Positions 1 to 14,635 of a stretch of DNA of 64,000 nt are shown one piece after another. The position numbers and the translations under genes were made by a program. How positions within the stretch are numbered: the stretch's first letter is position 1; each line of letters begins with the position of its first letter. The stretch is from positions 75,733-139,732 of the forward strand of contig NZ_AQUR01000102.1 in assembly GCF_000372525.1 (NCBI RefSeq), in the 5' to 3' direction. This stretch comes from Cupriavidus neocaledonicus (GTDB lineage: Bacteria > Pseudomonadota > Gammaproteobacteria > Burkholderiales > Burkholderiaceae). The notes under the pieces were generated by a model. That model was not told the origin of the DNA. It searched no databases and worked only from the letters and a program-made list of their open reading frames with translations.

Positions 1-1500
1 TCCACTTGAAGTCGAAGCCCAGTCCGCCGCTGGCCACGCTGGCGGTCACGCCCGGCCACGCGGTGGACTCTTCGGCGATGGTCAGCGCGCCCGGGCAGCG
101 TTCATGGACCACCGCGTTGAGTTCGCGCAGGAAGTCCACCGCTTCGAGGTTCTCGCGGCCGCCGAAACGGTTCGGCACCCACTGGCCGGGCTGGCGGCTG
201 TAGTCGCGGTAGAGCATGGAGGCGACCGCGTCGACGCGCAGGCCGTCGGCATGGAAGTGCTCGAGCCAGTGCAGCGCGCCGGCCAGCAGGAAGCCGCGCA
301 CTTCGTTGCGGCCCAGGTTGTAGATCAGCGTGTTCCAGTCCTGGTGGAAGCCTTCGCGCGGGTCCTGGTGCTCGTACAGCGCGGTGCCGTCGAACTGCGC
401 CAGCCCGTGCGGATCGGTGGGGAAGTGCGCCGGCACCCAGTCCAGGATCACGCCGATGCCGGCCTGGTGGCAGCGGTCGATGAAGGCGGCAAAGGCCTGC
501 GGTGGTCCCAGCCGCGCGGTGGGTGCGTACAGCGACAGCGGCTGGTAGCCCCAGGAGCCGCCGAACGGGTGCTCGGTGATGGGCAGCAGCTCGATATGGG
601 TGAAGCCCAGCTCCTGCACGTAGGGCACCAGCCGGTCGGCCAGCAGGTTCCAGCCATGCTGCGCGTCGTTGGCCGCGCGCAGCCACGACAGCACGTGGAC
701 CTCGTACACCGACATCGGCGTGCGGTACGGGTCGCACTGCTGGCGGCGGGCCAGCCAGTCGTCATCGTGCCAGCTGAACGGGGGCGCGCCCTGGCCGGGA
801 CCGGTGACGACCGAGGCGGTGGCGGGCGGCGGCTCGGCGGCCAGCGCCAGCGGGTCGGCCTTGTCGGGCAGTTCGGTGCCGTGCGGGTCGAGCAGGTCGT
901 ACTTGTAGCGGCTGCCCGGCTGCGCGCCCAGCGCGGCGGGAACGAACAGCTCCCAGATCCCGCTGGGATGGCGCAGCCGCATCGGATGCCGCGCCGGGTG
1001 CCAGCCGTTGAAGTCGGCGATCACCGAGACCCGCCGCGCATTCGGCGCCCACACCGCGAAGCGCACGCCGTCGATGCCGTCCACGCGCTGGCATTGCGCG
1101 CCGAGGCAGGCGCCCAGCTCGAAGTGCCGGCCCTCGGCGATCAGGTGCAGGTCCAGTTCGCCCAGCAGCAGGCCGAAGGCGTAGGGGTCGGCGCTGCACT
1201 GCTCGGTGCCGTCGGACCATTGCACGCGCAGCCGGTAGGCCGCGGCGCCGGTGCCCGTTGCCCGCGGCAAGCGCGCGGCGAACACGCCGCCGCCATGCAG
1301 CCGATCCATTTCCGCCAGCGGCGCGCCACCGGCATCGGCCAGCTGTACGGACGCCGCCCCGGGCAGGCAGGCGCGCACCAGCGTGGCATCGCCATCCGGA
1401 TGCGGCCCCAGCACGCCGAACGGGTCGGGGTGGCGGCCGCCCAGCAGGGCATCGAGTTCATGGGCGGGCAGGTTGCCGTCGGCGGTGCTGGCGGGAGCGC

Positions 1501-1504
<4 letters not shown>
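1..1504 (-). CDS. glgB: 1,4-alpha-glucan branching enzyme GlgB, 3' end beyond window
   Basis: Branching enzyme that makes alpha-1,6 branches in glycogen-like glucan (GH13). About 501 N-terminal residues of a usual ~730 are visible; the C-terminus lies past the left edge. The start ATG (1504-1502) overlaps the treS stop by 4 bp, so the two are translationally coupled. The N-terminus reads MSAPASTADGNLPAHELDAL, followed by the DPFGVLGPH motif typical of the GlgB N-terminal CBM48-like domain. Near the left edge the catalytic barrel shows RVDAVASMLYRDYSR (nucleophile Asp near residue 424) and TIAEESTAWPGV (acid/base Glu near residue 476). The third catalytic Asp would lie outside the window. It is the last visible gene of the glgE-treS-glgB operon and would branch the linear glucan made by GlgE. 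Confidence 0.93.
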
Positions 1505-4854
<3,350 letters not shown>

Positions 4855-4875
4855 CCGTGTCTCCACGTATGCCTG

Positions 4876-8319
<3,444 letters not shown>

Positions 8320-8658
8320 ATGTCCTCCCGGTGTTTCGCTCCGGCGGAGCAACAAAAATCCCGGAGCGGCGCCTTGCGGCCAGCCGCCGGGATGGCTCTG
8401 CCATGCGAAGTGCGTGCCAGCGCGCCCGGCCGCGGCGGCGGGCCGGCTCGCCCAAGCACCGCAAGGGCGTGCGGCGCGGCAGCGCATGTGCCGATCCGGC
8501 AATGGCTTGTAAAAAGTACTGGTGGCCGCCGCGCCGATGGAAATAACGCGCAGGGCCGCGCGCCCGCTGCCGGCCGGCGCGCTCCCCGGTATGGTTCTTG
8601 CCCCTGCAAGCCCATGCGTGCCATGGCCGGCACGGTGGCATGCCATTCAAGGGGACCC
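8320..8658. other. Divergent intergenic region upstream of glgE
   Basis: 339 bp between glgE (leftward) and the next rightward gene. I see no convincing gene. A small perfect hairpin GCTCC-GGC-GGAGC lies at 8338-8350 in what would be the glgE leader, followed on the glgE template side by an A/T run (8351-8358). An AT-rich patch (TTGTAAAAAGTACT, about 8508-8521) is the only promoter-like stretch. No clear operator was seen. Confidence 0.4.
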
Positions 8659-9030
8659 ATGGATCAGTGGCTGGAGGCGGCGCAATGGCCGGCAATGGTG
8701 GTGACGGTCGTGGCAACCTGGCTGGTCGGTTCACGCTCGATCGCGCGGCGTCGTGCCGGCTTCTGGGTGTTCCTGGCCAGCAACGTGCTGTGGATTGCGT
8801 GGGGCTGGCACGGCGACGCCCATGCGCTGATCGTGCTGCAGTTGGCGCTGATCGCGATGAACCTGCGCGGCATGCGCGAGGCGCGCAAGGCGTGGCGGGC
8901 CGCCGCGCAGCACGCCTTCGCCGCGGCTGGCGCCCGGCAGCGCCAGTCGCTATCCTTGGACCAGTCCGGCACCCGTCGCGGGTCCGGCGCCAACGCGCAA
9001 CCGCCGGCAGCCGCCGGCTCCGATCGGTGA
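8659..9030 (+). CDS. Small membrane protein of unknown function
   Basis: 123 residues. Start ATG 8659 has AAGGGG 5-10 bases upstream. Two to three hydrophobic segments are visible: MVVTVVATWLVG near the N-terminus, FWVFLASNVLWIAWGWHG, and ALIVLQLALIAMNLRGM. The last part is followed by a positively charged stretch (REARKAWRAA) and a hydrophilic Gly/Ala/Ser-rich tail. It resembles the small conserved inner-membrane proteins (few TMs, Trp-rich W-GWHGDAH loop) common in Burkholderiaceae, but I cannot assign a function. It is the first gene of a rightward group with the DUF2383-like gene 36 bp downstream. Confidence 0.7.
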   Translation: MDQWLEAAQWPAMVVTVVATWLVGSRSIARRRAGFWVFLASNVLWIAWGWHGDAHALIVLQLALIAMNLRGMREARKAWRAAAQHAFAAAGARQRQSLSLDQSGTRRGSGANAQPPAAAGSDR

Positions 9031-9066
9031 CTTCACGGTCCGCCCGCGGACCAGGGCAGGTGTGCC

Positions 9067-9519
9067 ATGGCGAAGAAAAAAATCCTGTTGCTCAACGCCT
9101 TGATCGCGGCCTCGCGCGAGGGGGAGCTGGGCTGCCGCCGCGCCGCGATCGCCGCGGCCAATCCCCACCTCAAGTCCGTGCTGACCAGCCGTGCCAATGC
9201 GTTCGCGCAGGCCGCGCATGAGCTGCAGGCGTGCCTGCTCGACCTGGGCGAGGTGCCGCAGGCAGTGCCGATGCCGGCCGCGGTCCCGGTCCCCGCGCCC
9301 CCCGGGATTGGCAAGCACGGTTCCGACCGTTCCATCGTGCAGGCCATCAGCAAGCGCGAGCACGCGGTGCAGCGGCGCTACGCGCGGGCGCTGCGCACGC
9401 ATGTGCTGGGCGCGCGCGTGCGTGCCGTGGTGCGCCGCCAGTATCGCGGCGTGCAGGTGAACCACGAGCTGTTCCGGGTGCTGCGGCAGCAGTACCGCGC
9501 GCCGCAAGAGCGGCCGTAG
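9067..9519 (+). CDS. DUF2383/PA2169-like four-helix protein
   Basis: 150 residues. The N-terminal ~80 residues (LLLNALIAASREGELGCRRA, then LKSVLTSRANAFAQAAHELQ) match the general pattern of the PA2169 family (DUF2383): a ferritin-like helical bundle beginning L-N-x-L-I-x-x-S-R-x-G-E. The helical part ends in LLDLGEVPQ. The second half is a proline-rich linker followed by an Arg-rich segment (KREHAVQRRYARALRTHV, VRAVVRRQYRGVQVN). Start ATG 9067 is preceded by GGGCAGGTGTGCC, a weak ribosome-binding site. Members of this family occur in stress-response islands; no biochemical role is established that I know of. Confidence 0.75.
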   Translation: MAKKKILLLNALIAASREGELGCRRAAIAAANPHLKSVLTSRANAFAQAAHELQACLLDLGEVPQAVPMPAAVPVPAPPGIGKHGSDRSIVQAISKREHAVQRRYARALRTHVLGARVRAVVRRQYRGVQVNHELFRVLRQQYRAPQERP

Positions 9520-9554
9520 CCGGATAGCCGCGTGCCTCGGGCCACAGCGCTGCC

Positions 9555-10172
9555 ATGCCGGCCGACTTCCCTGCCTTCGAACACGCCGCCCGGCTCGTGC
9601 TGATGTACGGGCTGGTGCCGCTGTGGCTGCTGGCGGGCGTGGGCGACTGGCTCTGCCACCGGGCCACGCAGATCGAACGCAACGCCGGCGTCAACGAATC
9701 GCTGCTGCACATGCTGATGCTGGCCGAAGTGGGCCTGCCGCTGCTGCTGGTGCTGTTCCTGGAGGTCAACGCGCTGCTGATCGCGGTGGTGCTGGCGGCG
9801 CTGGTCATCCACGAGATCACTGCCTGGTGGGATGTGCATTACGCCAGCAGGCGCCGTCATATCGCACCGGTCGAGCAGCACATGCACAGCTTGCTGGAAG
9901 TGCTGCCGCTGGCCGCGGCGTCGTATGTGGTGGTGTTGCACTGGGGCCAGTTTCTCGCCTTGTTCGGGCGCGGCCCGGAGCCCGCGCGGATGGCGCTGGC
10001 GCTGAAGGCCGAGCCGCTGCCGCCGGCGTATCTGGCCGGCCTGCTGGTGGCGGTGGTGCTGCTGGCGGGACTTCCTTATCTGGAGGAGCTTTGGCGCTGC
10101 GTGCGCTGGCGCCGGCGTGAACGCGAGGCGCTGCTGGCACAGGCGACACGGGCCATGCGCGGCGGCGGCTAG
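9555..10172 (+). CDS. Polytopic membrane protein, unknown function
   Basis: 205 residues with about five hydrophobic segments: LVLMYGLVPLWLLAGVG, LLHMLMLAEVGLPLLLVLF, LLIAVVLAALVIH, LEVLPLAAASYVVVLHWGQF and AYLAGLLVAVVLLAGLPYL. Charged/His residues sit at regular places at the membrane edge (GDWLCHR, IERNAGVNESLLH, IHEITAWWDVHYASRRRHIAPVEQHMH), a pattern reminiscent of metal-binding membrane enzymes, but I cannot name the family with confidence. It is co-directional with the two genes before it and ends 80 bp from a convergent gene. Confidence 0.75.
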   Translation: MPADFPAFEHAARLVLMYGLVPLWLLAGVGDWLCHRATQIERNAGVNESLLHMLMLAEVGLPLLLVLFLEVNALLIAVVLAALVIHEITAWWDVHYASRRRHIAPVEQHMHSLLEVLPLAAASYVVVLHWGQFLALFGRGPEPARMALALKAEPLPPAYLAGLLVAVVLLAGLPYLEELWRCVRWRRREREALLAQATRAMRGGG

Positions 10173-10210
10173 CCTGCCGCGACGTTGGGGGCGCCGCAGG
10201 CGAGCGCAGC

Positions 10211-10229
10211 CGGCGCGCACGGCGCGCCG
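10211..10229. terminator. GC-rich hairpin between convergent genes
   Basis: CGGCGCGC-ACG-GCGCGCCG, a perfect 8-bp stem with a 3-nt loop, lies between the end of the 9555 gene and the end of the convergent 10253 gene. There is no T-run, so it is a weak candidate for a bidirectional terminator. Confidence 0.35.
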
Positions 10230-10252
10230 CGTGTTCGGGGTCAGTCAGGCGC

Positions 10253-10597
10253 TTACCGCTTCGGCGCCGGATCCGGCGAATCGCCCTTGGGGCCGCTTGG
10301 CGCATCGGCGGTCGGCGCGGCCGGCGCGCCTTGCTCGCGCGGCTTCTTGCTGCGGGCGGTGTTCGAGGTCTTGTCCGACTTGGACTTGGACTTCTTCATG
10401 GTGTCCTTGGCGCCGGGGGCGGAAGCGGCGCCCATGTCGGTAGCGGCCGGCTGGTTGCGCGCGGCCGGAGGGGAACCTTCGATCGGCGGCACGCTGGGGT
10501 TCGGCACGTTCGGCGACGCCGGTGCCTGTTGAGCAAAGGCCGGCAGGCAGAGCGCGGTGCCGACGACCAGTGCCGTGGTAGCGAGAGTGCGTTTCAT
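10253..10597 (-). CDS. Small exported Pro/Ala/Lys-rich protein
   Basis: 114 residues. A Sec signal peptide (MKRTLATTALVVGTALCLPAFA, cleavage after AFA) is followed by a low-complexity Pro/Ala/Ser-rich segment and a Lys-rich patch (KDTMKKSKSKSDKTS, SKKPREQ). Start chosen at ATG 10597 with GGAGA seven bases upstream; an in-frame ATG four codons earlier overlaps that ribosome site. It is probably a periplasmic, disordered protein. Similar signal-peptide plus low-complexity small proteins occur at 14284 and 37552. No function can be assigned. Confidence 0.7.
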   Translation of the reverse strand: MKRTLATTALVVGTALCLPAFAQQAPASPNVPNPSVPPIEGSPPAARNQPAATDMGAASAPGAKDTMKKSKSKSDKTSNTARSKKPREQGAPAAPTADAPSGPKGDSPDPAPKR

Positions 10598-10678
10598 GAT
10601 GGTCTCCATTGCAAGACTACGTCGGTCGGGCCCAGGGCCCTCGGGATTGCCGGCATGCCGATTCGGCGCGCCGGCGAT

Positions 10679-11233
10679 TCATGCGCGCGGGTCGCGGCCT
10701 TGCCCGCTGCGCGCCAGTTGGTGGTAGTGGCAGATGCGTGCCAGCGCCCAGTCGGCGGCGGCTTCACGCACGGCGTTGCGCGCGCCGGCGAAGCGGCGTG
10801 TCTCGGTAAACGCTGCAATGCCGTGCGCGTGCGACACCACGTCGTGCGCGGCATGGCCGTGGCGGCGGAACACCCAGGCGAAGCACTGCGTGCCGGCGGG
10901 GATATCGCCGTCGCCGCCGCCATCGGCCACGCCGGTGTTGGCAATCGCCAGGTCGGCGCCGGTCAGTTGCATGGCGCCGCGCGCCATCGCCAGAGAGACC
11001 GCCTCGCTGGTCAGGCCATGGCGCCGGATGGTTTCGGCCGGGACGTGCAGCAACTGCTCCTTGGCGGACGGCGAGTAGGCCACGATCGCGCAGCGCAAGA
11101 CCTCGCCGCAGCCAGGCACCTCAGCGATACGCGAGGCAATCAGGCCCGCGGTACAGGACTCCGCCGTCACCACGCGCAGTCCGTGGCGCAGCAGGTAGCG
11201 CGCGATCGCGCGGTTGTCGCTGCCGTGGCTCAT
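10679..11233 (-). CDS. CinA C-terminal domain family amidohydrolase (PncC-like)
   Basis: 184 residues, matching the stand-alone CinA C-terminal domain. Family members such as E. coli PncC deamidate nicotinamide mononucleotide to nicotinate mononucleotide in NAD recycling. Signature motifs: VVTAESCTAGLIASRIAEVPG (family TAESCTGGL with Ala for the first Gly), IVAYSPSAKEQLLHV (family Y-N-x-x-K), HGLTSEAVSLAMARGA, and ANTGVADGGG (family ITGIAGP-like region, diverged here). The start ATG overlaps the stop of the DUF421 gene by 4 bp (ATGA), so the two form a coupled pair. The substitutions around the third motif leave some doubt about activity. Confidence 0.85.
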   Translation of the reverse strand: MSHGSDNRAIARYLLRHGLRVVTAESCTAGLIASRIAEVPGCGEVLRCAIVAYSPSAKEQLLHVPAETIRRHGLTSEAVSLAMARGAMQLTGADLAIANTGVADGGGDGDIPAGTQCFAWVFRRHGHAAHDVVSHAHGIAAFTETRRFAGARNAVREAAADWALARICHYHQLARSGQGRDPRA

Positions 11234-11832
11234 CGCCGTGCCCCGGTTGCATGCGCCGCCACGCCGTCACCGCGCGCGACCGTGCCGGCGGCGGTGCGTG
11301 GCGGCGCGGGCGCGGGTTCGGCCCGCTGCGCGCGCACGAACGTGACCTTGCCGTCGCGCTCCAGCACCACGCGGCGGAGATCGTCGAAGCTGTCGGTCTG
11401 CAGCGTCGCGCGCAGATTCGCCCTGAGGTCTTCCTCGGTCAGCATTGCGCCGCGCATGCGCGCGCGATCCAGCTGGCCCGCGCGCATCAGGTCCAGCGCA
11501 TCGCCGGCGATGGCGCGGTCAAAGCCGGGGGAACGGCTCGACAGCCAGCCCACCGCGCGGTGCAGCAGCACCAGCACCAGCGCCGCGGCAAAGGCCACCG
11601 CGAACGAGGTTGCGCCCACTACCGCGCGCGACAGCACCGCGCCCAACAGCAGCACGATGCACAGGTCGAACGAGGTCTTCTGCGCAAAGGCGCGCCTGCC
11701 GGCCAGCCGCAGCAGCGCCCAGGTGCCGGCGAAGACGATGGCGGCGCGCACGCCGGCCTGCCACCAGGCCAGGTCGTCGCCCTCGCCAAGCAGCCCGCGC
11801 ATCGCCTCGGCAATCACTTGCATGCTCTCCAT
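11230..11832 (-). CDS. DUF421/YetF-type membrane protein
   Basis: About 200 residues. Three N-terminal transmembrane segments (AAIVFAGTWALLRLAG, DLCIVLLLGAVLSRAVVG, FAVAFAAALVLVLLHRAVGW) are followed by the cytoplasmic YetF domain: IAGDALDLMRAGQLDRARMRGAMLTEEDL, corresponding to the family pattern of a short beta domain that ends with a TDSFDDLRRVVLERDGKVTFV strand. RRAFAQKTSFDLCIVLLLG is the family hallmark following TM1. Two starts are possible (11832 and 11823); neither has a strong Shine-Dalgarno. Translationally coupled to the CinA-type gene. Function of the family is unknown, though it is often linked to envelope stress and sporulation in other bacteria. Confidence 0.82.
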   Translation of the reverse strand: MESMQVIAEAMRGLLGEGDDLAWWQAGVRAAIVFAGTWALLRLAGRRAFAQKTSFDLCIVLLLGAVLSRAVVGATSFAVAFAAALVLVLLHRAVGWLSSRSPGFDRAIAGDALDLMRAGQLDRARMRGAMLTEEDLRANLRATLQTDSFDDLRRVVLERDGKVTFVRAQRAEPAPAPPRTAAGTVARGDGVAAHATGARR

Positions 11833-12093
11833 TGCGGTATCCGCAGTCGCTTTCCCGCCGAGGCGGCAGGTTCCGTGCCAGCACCGTGGGCGCAGCCTGC
11901 GCGACAGGCGCGGGCTGCGCTGCTCGAACCGCGCGCGCCGGCCACGCAGGCGGCGCGGCCAAATGCGGGGAAAAATGTACATGCAGCGCCGGACCGCGCC
12001 TGTAAAAGCTGCGCGCCGCGCGCGGCGCATACGTTGCGCGGCGGTGGCGCTCATCTTGCATGTCTGCGCGCAACGATCCTGACGGAGAACGAC

Positions 12094-13257
12094 ATGCCCG
12101 AGCAGCCGCCGAAGCCTCCCATGCCACCCGCAGCCCCCGCCCGTCCCGCGCACGATGCGCCGCGCGCGCCGCGCCACGCCGGCGATCCCGAGGACGTGCG
12201 CAAGGGCCAGGTCACCAGTCCGCTGCCGCGCGAAGTCTTTCGCCAGCGCTTCCTGGCGCGCTTTACCGACCCGGCGTACCGGCAGGAGGATGACGCACTG
12301 GACCGCCTCGAGCGCATTGCGTGGGACGCCTATGCGCAAAGCCGCAAGGCGCCGCTCACGCACAAGGCGGGCGCGGGCTATGCCGATCCGGATTACGACC
12401 TTTCCGACGAATGGCGCGCCGCCAGCGAGGCGGTGCGCGTGGCCCAGCAGCGCCAGGCCGATCCGGCCACGCGTTCGCGCGTGCTGCTGGTATGCGCGGC
12501 CGCGCGCAACGACTACACCTGCCCCGGCGAAATGTCGAAATCCTGGCGCCTGGCCGGGCGCGCGCGCGAGCGGCTGGAAGCGCAGGGCATCGAGGTCGAC
12601 CTGCTCGACCTGAGCCGACTGACTTCCGACGCGCAACTGCATATCCATCCGTGCAAGGGTTGCGTATCGACCGCGATGCCGCTGTGCCACTGGCCGTGCA
12701 GCTGTTATCCCAACCATGCGCTGGGCCAGGTCAATGACTGGATGAACGAGATCTACCCGCGCTGGGCGGCCTGCCACGGCGTGCTGATCGTTACGCCTGT
12801 GTACTGGTACCAGGTCAGCAGCCCGCTCAAGCTGATGATGGACCGGCTGGTGTGCGCCGACGGCGGCAACCCGGACCCCACCACCACGCACGGCAAGGAC
12901 GTGAAGCGGGCCAAGGCGATCGAGCTGTCGGGCTGGGACTATCCCAAGCACCTGGCGGGGCGCGCCTACGGGCTGGTGGTGCATGGAGACGTCGCCGGTA
13001 TCGAAGGCGTGCGCCGCGCGCTGTCGGACTGGCTCGACTGGATGGGACTGATCGATGCCGGCGCCCAGGCGCGGCTGGATCGGTATATCGGCTACTACGA
13101 GCCTTATGCCACCAGCCATGTCGCGCTGGACCACGATGCCAGCGTGCAGGGCGAAGTCGACAACGTGGCGCGCGCGCTGGCTTGCGCGGTGGAACAGCTG
13201 CGCCATGGCGAACTGCGCACCGCCGACCACGGCCTGGTGCCGCCGCGTCTGAAGTAG
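12094..13257 (+). CDS. Flavodoxin-like NAD(P)H-dependent oxidoreductase
   Basis: 387 residues. A Pro/Ala-rich N-terminus (~40 residues) and a charged helical region lead into a flavodoxin-like fold: SRVLLVCAAARNDYTCPGEMSK (phosphate-binding loop region), EAQGIEVDLLDLSRLT, HPCKGCVSTAMPLCHWPCSCYP (a Cys-rich insert with five Cys), then WAACHGVLIVTPVYWYQVSSPLKLMMDRLVCADGG, the typical NADPH-dependent FMN reductase core. Start ATG 12094 is preceded by CGGAGAACGAC. The Cys-rich insert could hold a metal or cluster, which is my inference. The gene is divergent from the DUF421/CinA pair (261-bp gap) and followed by the BON genes. Confidence 0.85.
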   Translation: MPEQPPKPPMPPAAPARPAHDAPRAPRHAGDPEDVRKGQVTSPLPREVFRQRFLARFTDPAYRQEDDALDRLERIAWDAYAQSRKAPLTHKAGAGYADPDYDLSDEWRAASEAVRVAQQRQADPATRSRVLLVCAAARNDYTCPGEMSKSWRLAGRARERLEAQGIEVDLLDLSRLTSDAQLHIHPCKGCVSTAMPLCHWPCSCYPNHALGQVNDWMNEIYPRWAACHGVLIVTPVYWYQVSSPLKLMMDRLVCADGGNPDPTTTHGKDVKRAKAIELSGWDYPKHLAGRAYGLVVHGDVAGIEGVRRALSDWLDWMGLIDAGAQARLDRYIGYYEPYATSHVALDHDASVQGEVDNVARALACAVEQLRHGELRTADHGLVPPRLK

Positions 13258-13331
13258 CGCGGCTGGTAACAGTGACAGCAGGCCCGCCCGCGGTTGCGGC
13301 GGGGCGAACCGAGGCAAGAACGGAGGCAACG

Positions 13332-13885
13332 ATGGATCGCAGAGACAACCGGCGCGGCCCTCCATGGCACGAAAGCGCCGTGCCCGAGGCCGATATGCGC
13401 AGCCATTATGTGGGTGCGTATGGCGTGTATGACTATGACCAGCCCGTCGACCCCGGCGAGTTTGGGGGCGCCGCGGAACTGGCGCATGGCGGCGGCGCGA
13501 TGCCGAGGCGCCCCAGGCCCGGGACCGGACCGATCCGTACCGCCAGTTCACCGGCTACAACGAGCGCATGGATCTCTACCGCGGCGGGACGGAGCCGTGG
13601 CGGCCGGTCGGGCCGCGCAACTACCGGCGCAGCGACGAACGCATCCTCGAGGACCTGTGCGAGCAACTGACGCGCAGTGGCCGGCTGGACCTGAACGAGG
13701 TCGAAGTGCGGGTCGAGCAGGGCGTGGTGACGCTGGAGGGCAGTGTGCCGGATCGCCACCAGAAGTACCGCATCGAGGATATCGCCGACGAGGTGTTCGG
13801 CGTCAGGGACCTGGTCAACCACTTGCACGTGGCAAGGCCGGCGGCGACCGAGGGCCATCCCGGCCACGGCATGCGCATGTACTGA
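13332..13885 (+). pseudogene. BON-domain protein gene with probable frameshift
   Basis: The reading frame from ATG 13332 (ribosome site GGAGG, 13322-13326) begins MDRRDNRRGPPWHESAVPE and continues with the Arg/Tyr/Gly-rich N-terminus typical of Burkholderiaceae BON proteins (SHYVGAYGVYDYDQP). Near 13490-13500 it loses sense (AMPRRPRPG), while the frame two bases over suddenly makes sense: DAEAPQARDRTDPYRQFTGY, joining directly to MDLYRGG and the BON domain. Removing two bases at the GGCGGCGGCGCG stretch (about 13488-13499) restores one protein of about 183 residues. This is either a real disruption or a sequencing/assembly error at a GC repeat. The BON domain itself remains an open frame from ATG 13568. 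Confidence 0.65.
13568..13885 (+). CDS. BON-domain protein (intact C-terminal part)
   Basis: 105 residues starting at ATG 13568. Residues ~20-90 form a BON domain (bacterial OsmY and nodulation domain, thought to bind phospholipid or support the outer membrane): RRSDERILEDLCEQLTR, LDLNEVEVRVEQGVVTLEGSVPDRHQKYRIEDIADEVFGVRDLVNHLHV. The G-V-V-T-L-x-G-x-V strand followed by the K-x-x-I-x-x-I-A-x-x-V-x-G-V-x-x-V-x-N helix is the hallmark. No signal peptide is seen in this fragment. It probably is the downstream part of the frameshifted gene starting at 13332, as no ribosome site precedes 13568. Confidence 0.72.
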   Translation: MDLYRGGTEPWRPVGPRNYRRSDERILEDLCEQLTRSGRLDLNEVEVRVEQGVVTLEGSVPDRHQKYRIEDIADEVFGVRDLVNHLHVARPAATEGHPGHGMRMY

Positions 13886-13909
13886 GGCCGCGCCGCGGAG
13901 ACCTTGCCC

Positions 13910-14185
13910 ATGCCCGGTTCCCCGAAGACGGATACCAACCCGCGCGGCATCGCCGTCGGCGCGGCGGACACGGCGCTGCAGGCCTCGCTGTGCGAGCGCC
14001 TGTGGGAAAGCGGCCTCGACGTCAGCGAGATTGCGTTGGACGTGGCACAGGGCCGCATCACGCTGCGCGGCGCGATCGGCAGCGCCGCCGACCGCGCCGC
14101 GGTCGAGGCCTGCGTGCGGACCAATGCCGGCGGGCGCGACGTCGTCAATCACATCGAGGTCGCGCCCGACCGCACCGGCGGCTGA
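13910..14185 (+). CDS. Small BON-domain protein
   Basis: 91 residues, essentially a single BON domain: TALQASLCERLWESGLDVSE, IALDVAQGRITLRGAIGSAADRAAVEACVRTNAGGRDVVNHIEV. Start chosen at ATG 13910, nine bases after GGAGA; an in-frame TTG two codons upstream is too close to that site. No signal peptide. It lies 24 bp after the other BON gene, so the two are probably co-transcribed and may act together at the envelope under osmotic or general stress (inference from OsmY family). Confidence 0.78.
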   Translation: MPGSPKTDTNPRGIAVGAADTALQASLCERLWESGLDVSEIALDVAQGRITLRGAIGSAADRAAVEACVRTNAGGRDVVNHIEVAPDRTGG

Positions 14186-14283
14186 ATTGCGCGCGCTGGC
14201 ATGGCTTTCGCAACGGAGCCAGTTCCGGCCGCTGCCGAACGCGGCTGGCCATCAGCGATGGATTAACGAGGAAGGAGACTGTC

Positions 14284-14601
14284 ATGAGACACACCGCGAT
14301 CTTTGCGCTGGCCGCGCTGCTCAGCATGCCTGCGTGGGCCCAGACTACCACCACGCGCCCTGGCGCCGATACACGCGCGCCGGGCACGTCGGCCTCGGAT
14401 GTCATGCCGGGCCAGGGCGACACGCGCCGCGCCACCCCCGCCACGCCAGCCACACCCGCGACGCCGGGCGGCGCTGGCACCCGCGCGACGCCGGCAACGC
14501 CCGCCACGCCGGCCAGCCCCGCCGTCAACGAGGGACCGCAATCGCCGCAGCGGTATGACTATCCGGCTTCGGAACCGAAGGCGCCGAAGAGCCGCAAATA
14601 A
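14284..14601 (+). CDS. Small exported protein with Ala-Thr-Pro repeats
   Basis: 105 residues. A Sec signal peptide MRHTAIFALAALLSMPAWA is followed by a low-complexity mature part in which the tripeptide ATP recurs (RRATPATPATPATPGG, then TRATPATPATPASP), ending in a short basic tail (APKSRK). Start ATG 14284 has a strong AAGGAGACTGTC ribosome site. Composition resembles disordered periplasmic or cell-wall spanning linkers. It is co-directional with the BON genes 98 bp upstream and is followed by a GC hairpin. No function assigned. Confidence 0.72.
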   Translation: MRHTAIFALAALLSMPAWAQTTTTRPGADTRAPGTSASDVMPGQGDTRRATPATPATPATPGGAGTRATPATPATPASPAVNEGPQSPQRYDYPASEPKAPKSRK

Positions 14602-14611
14602 AAGAGGCACA

Positions 14612-14628
14612 GCGCGGCCGGGCCGCGC
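14612..14628. terminator. GC-rich hairpin between convergent genes
   Basis: GCGCGGCC-G-GGCCGCGC, a perfect 8-bp inverted repeat 10 bp after the stop of the 14284 gene and 7 bp before the end of the convergent esterase gene. No T-run; likely a bidirectional terminator. Confidence 0.42.
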
Positions 14629-14635
14629 CGCCGTC

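Noticed and set aside
8508..8521. TTGTAAAA-like stretches near 8508, 12000 and 16437 as a shared promoter element
   Set aside because: Distances to the genes (about 150, 95 and 40 bp) and sequences differ too much to support a common site by eye.
14412..14520. Possible CRISPR or DNA repeat in the ATP-repeat gene
   Set aside because: The repetition is at codon level for a low-complexity protein; there are no spaced identical repeats.
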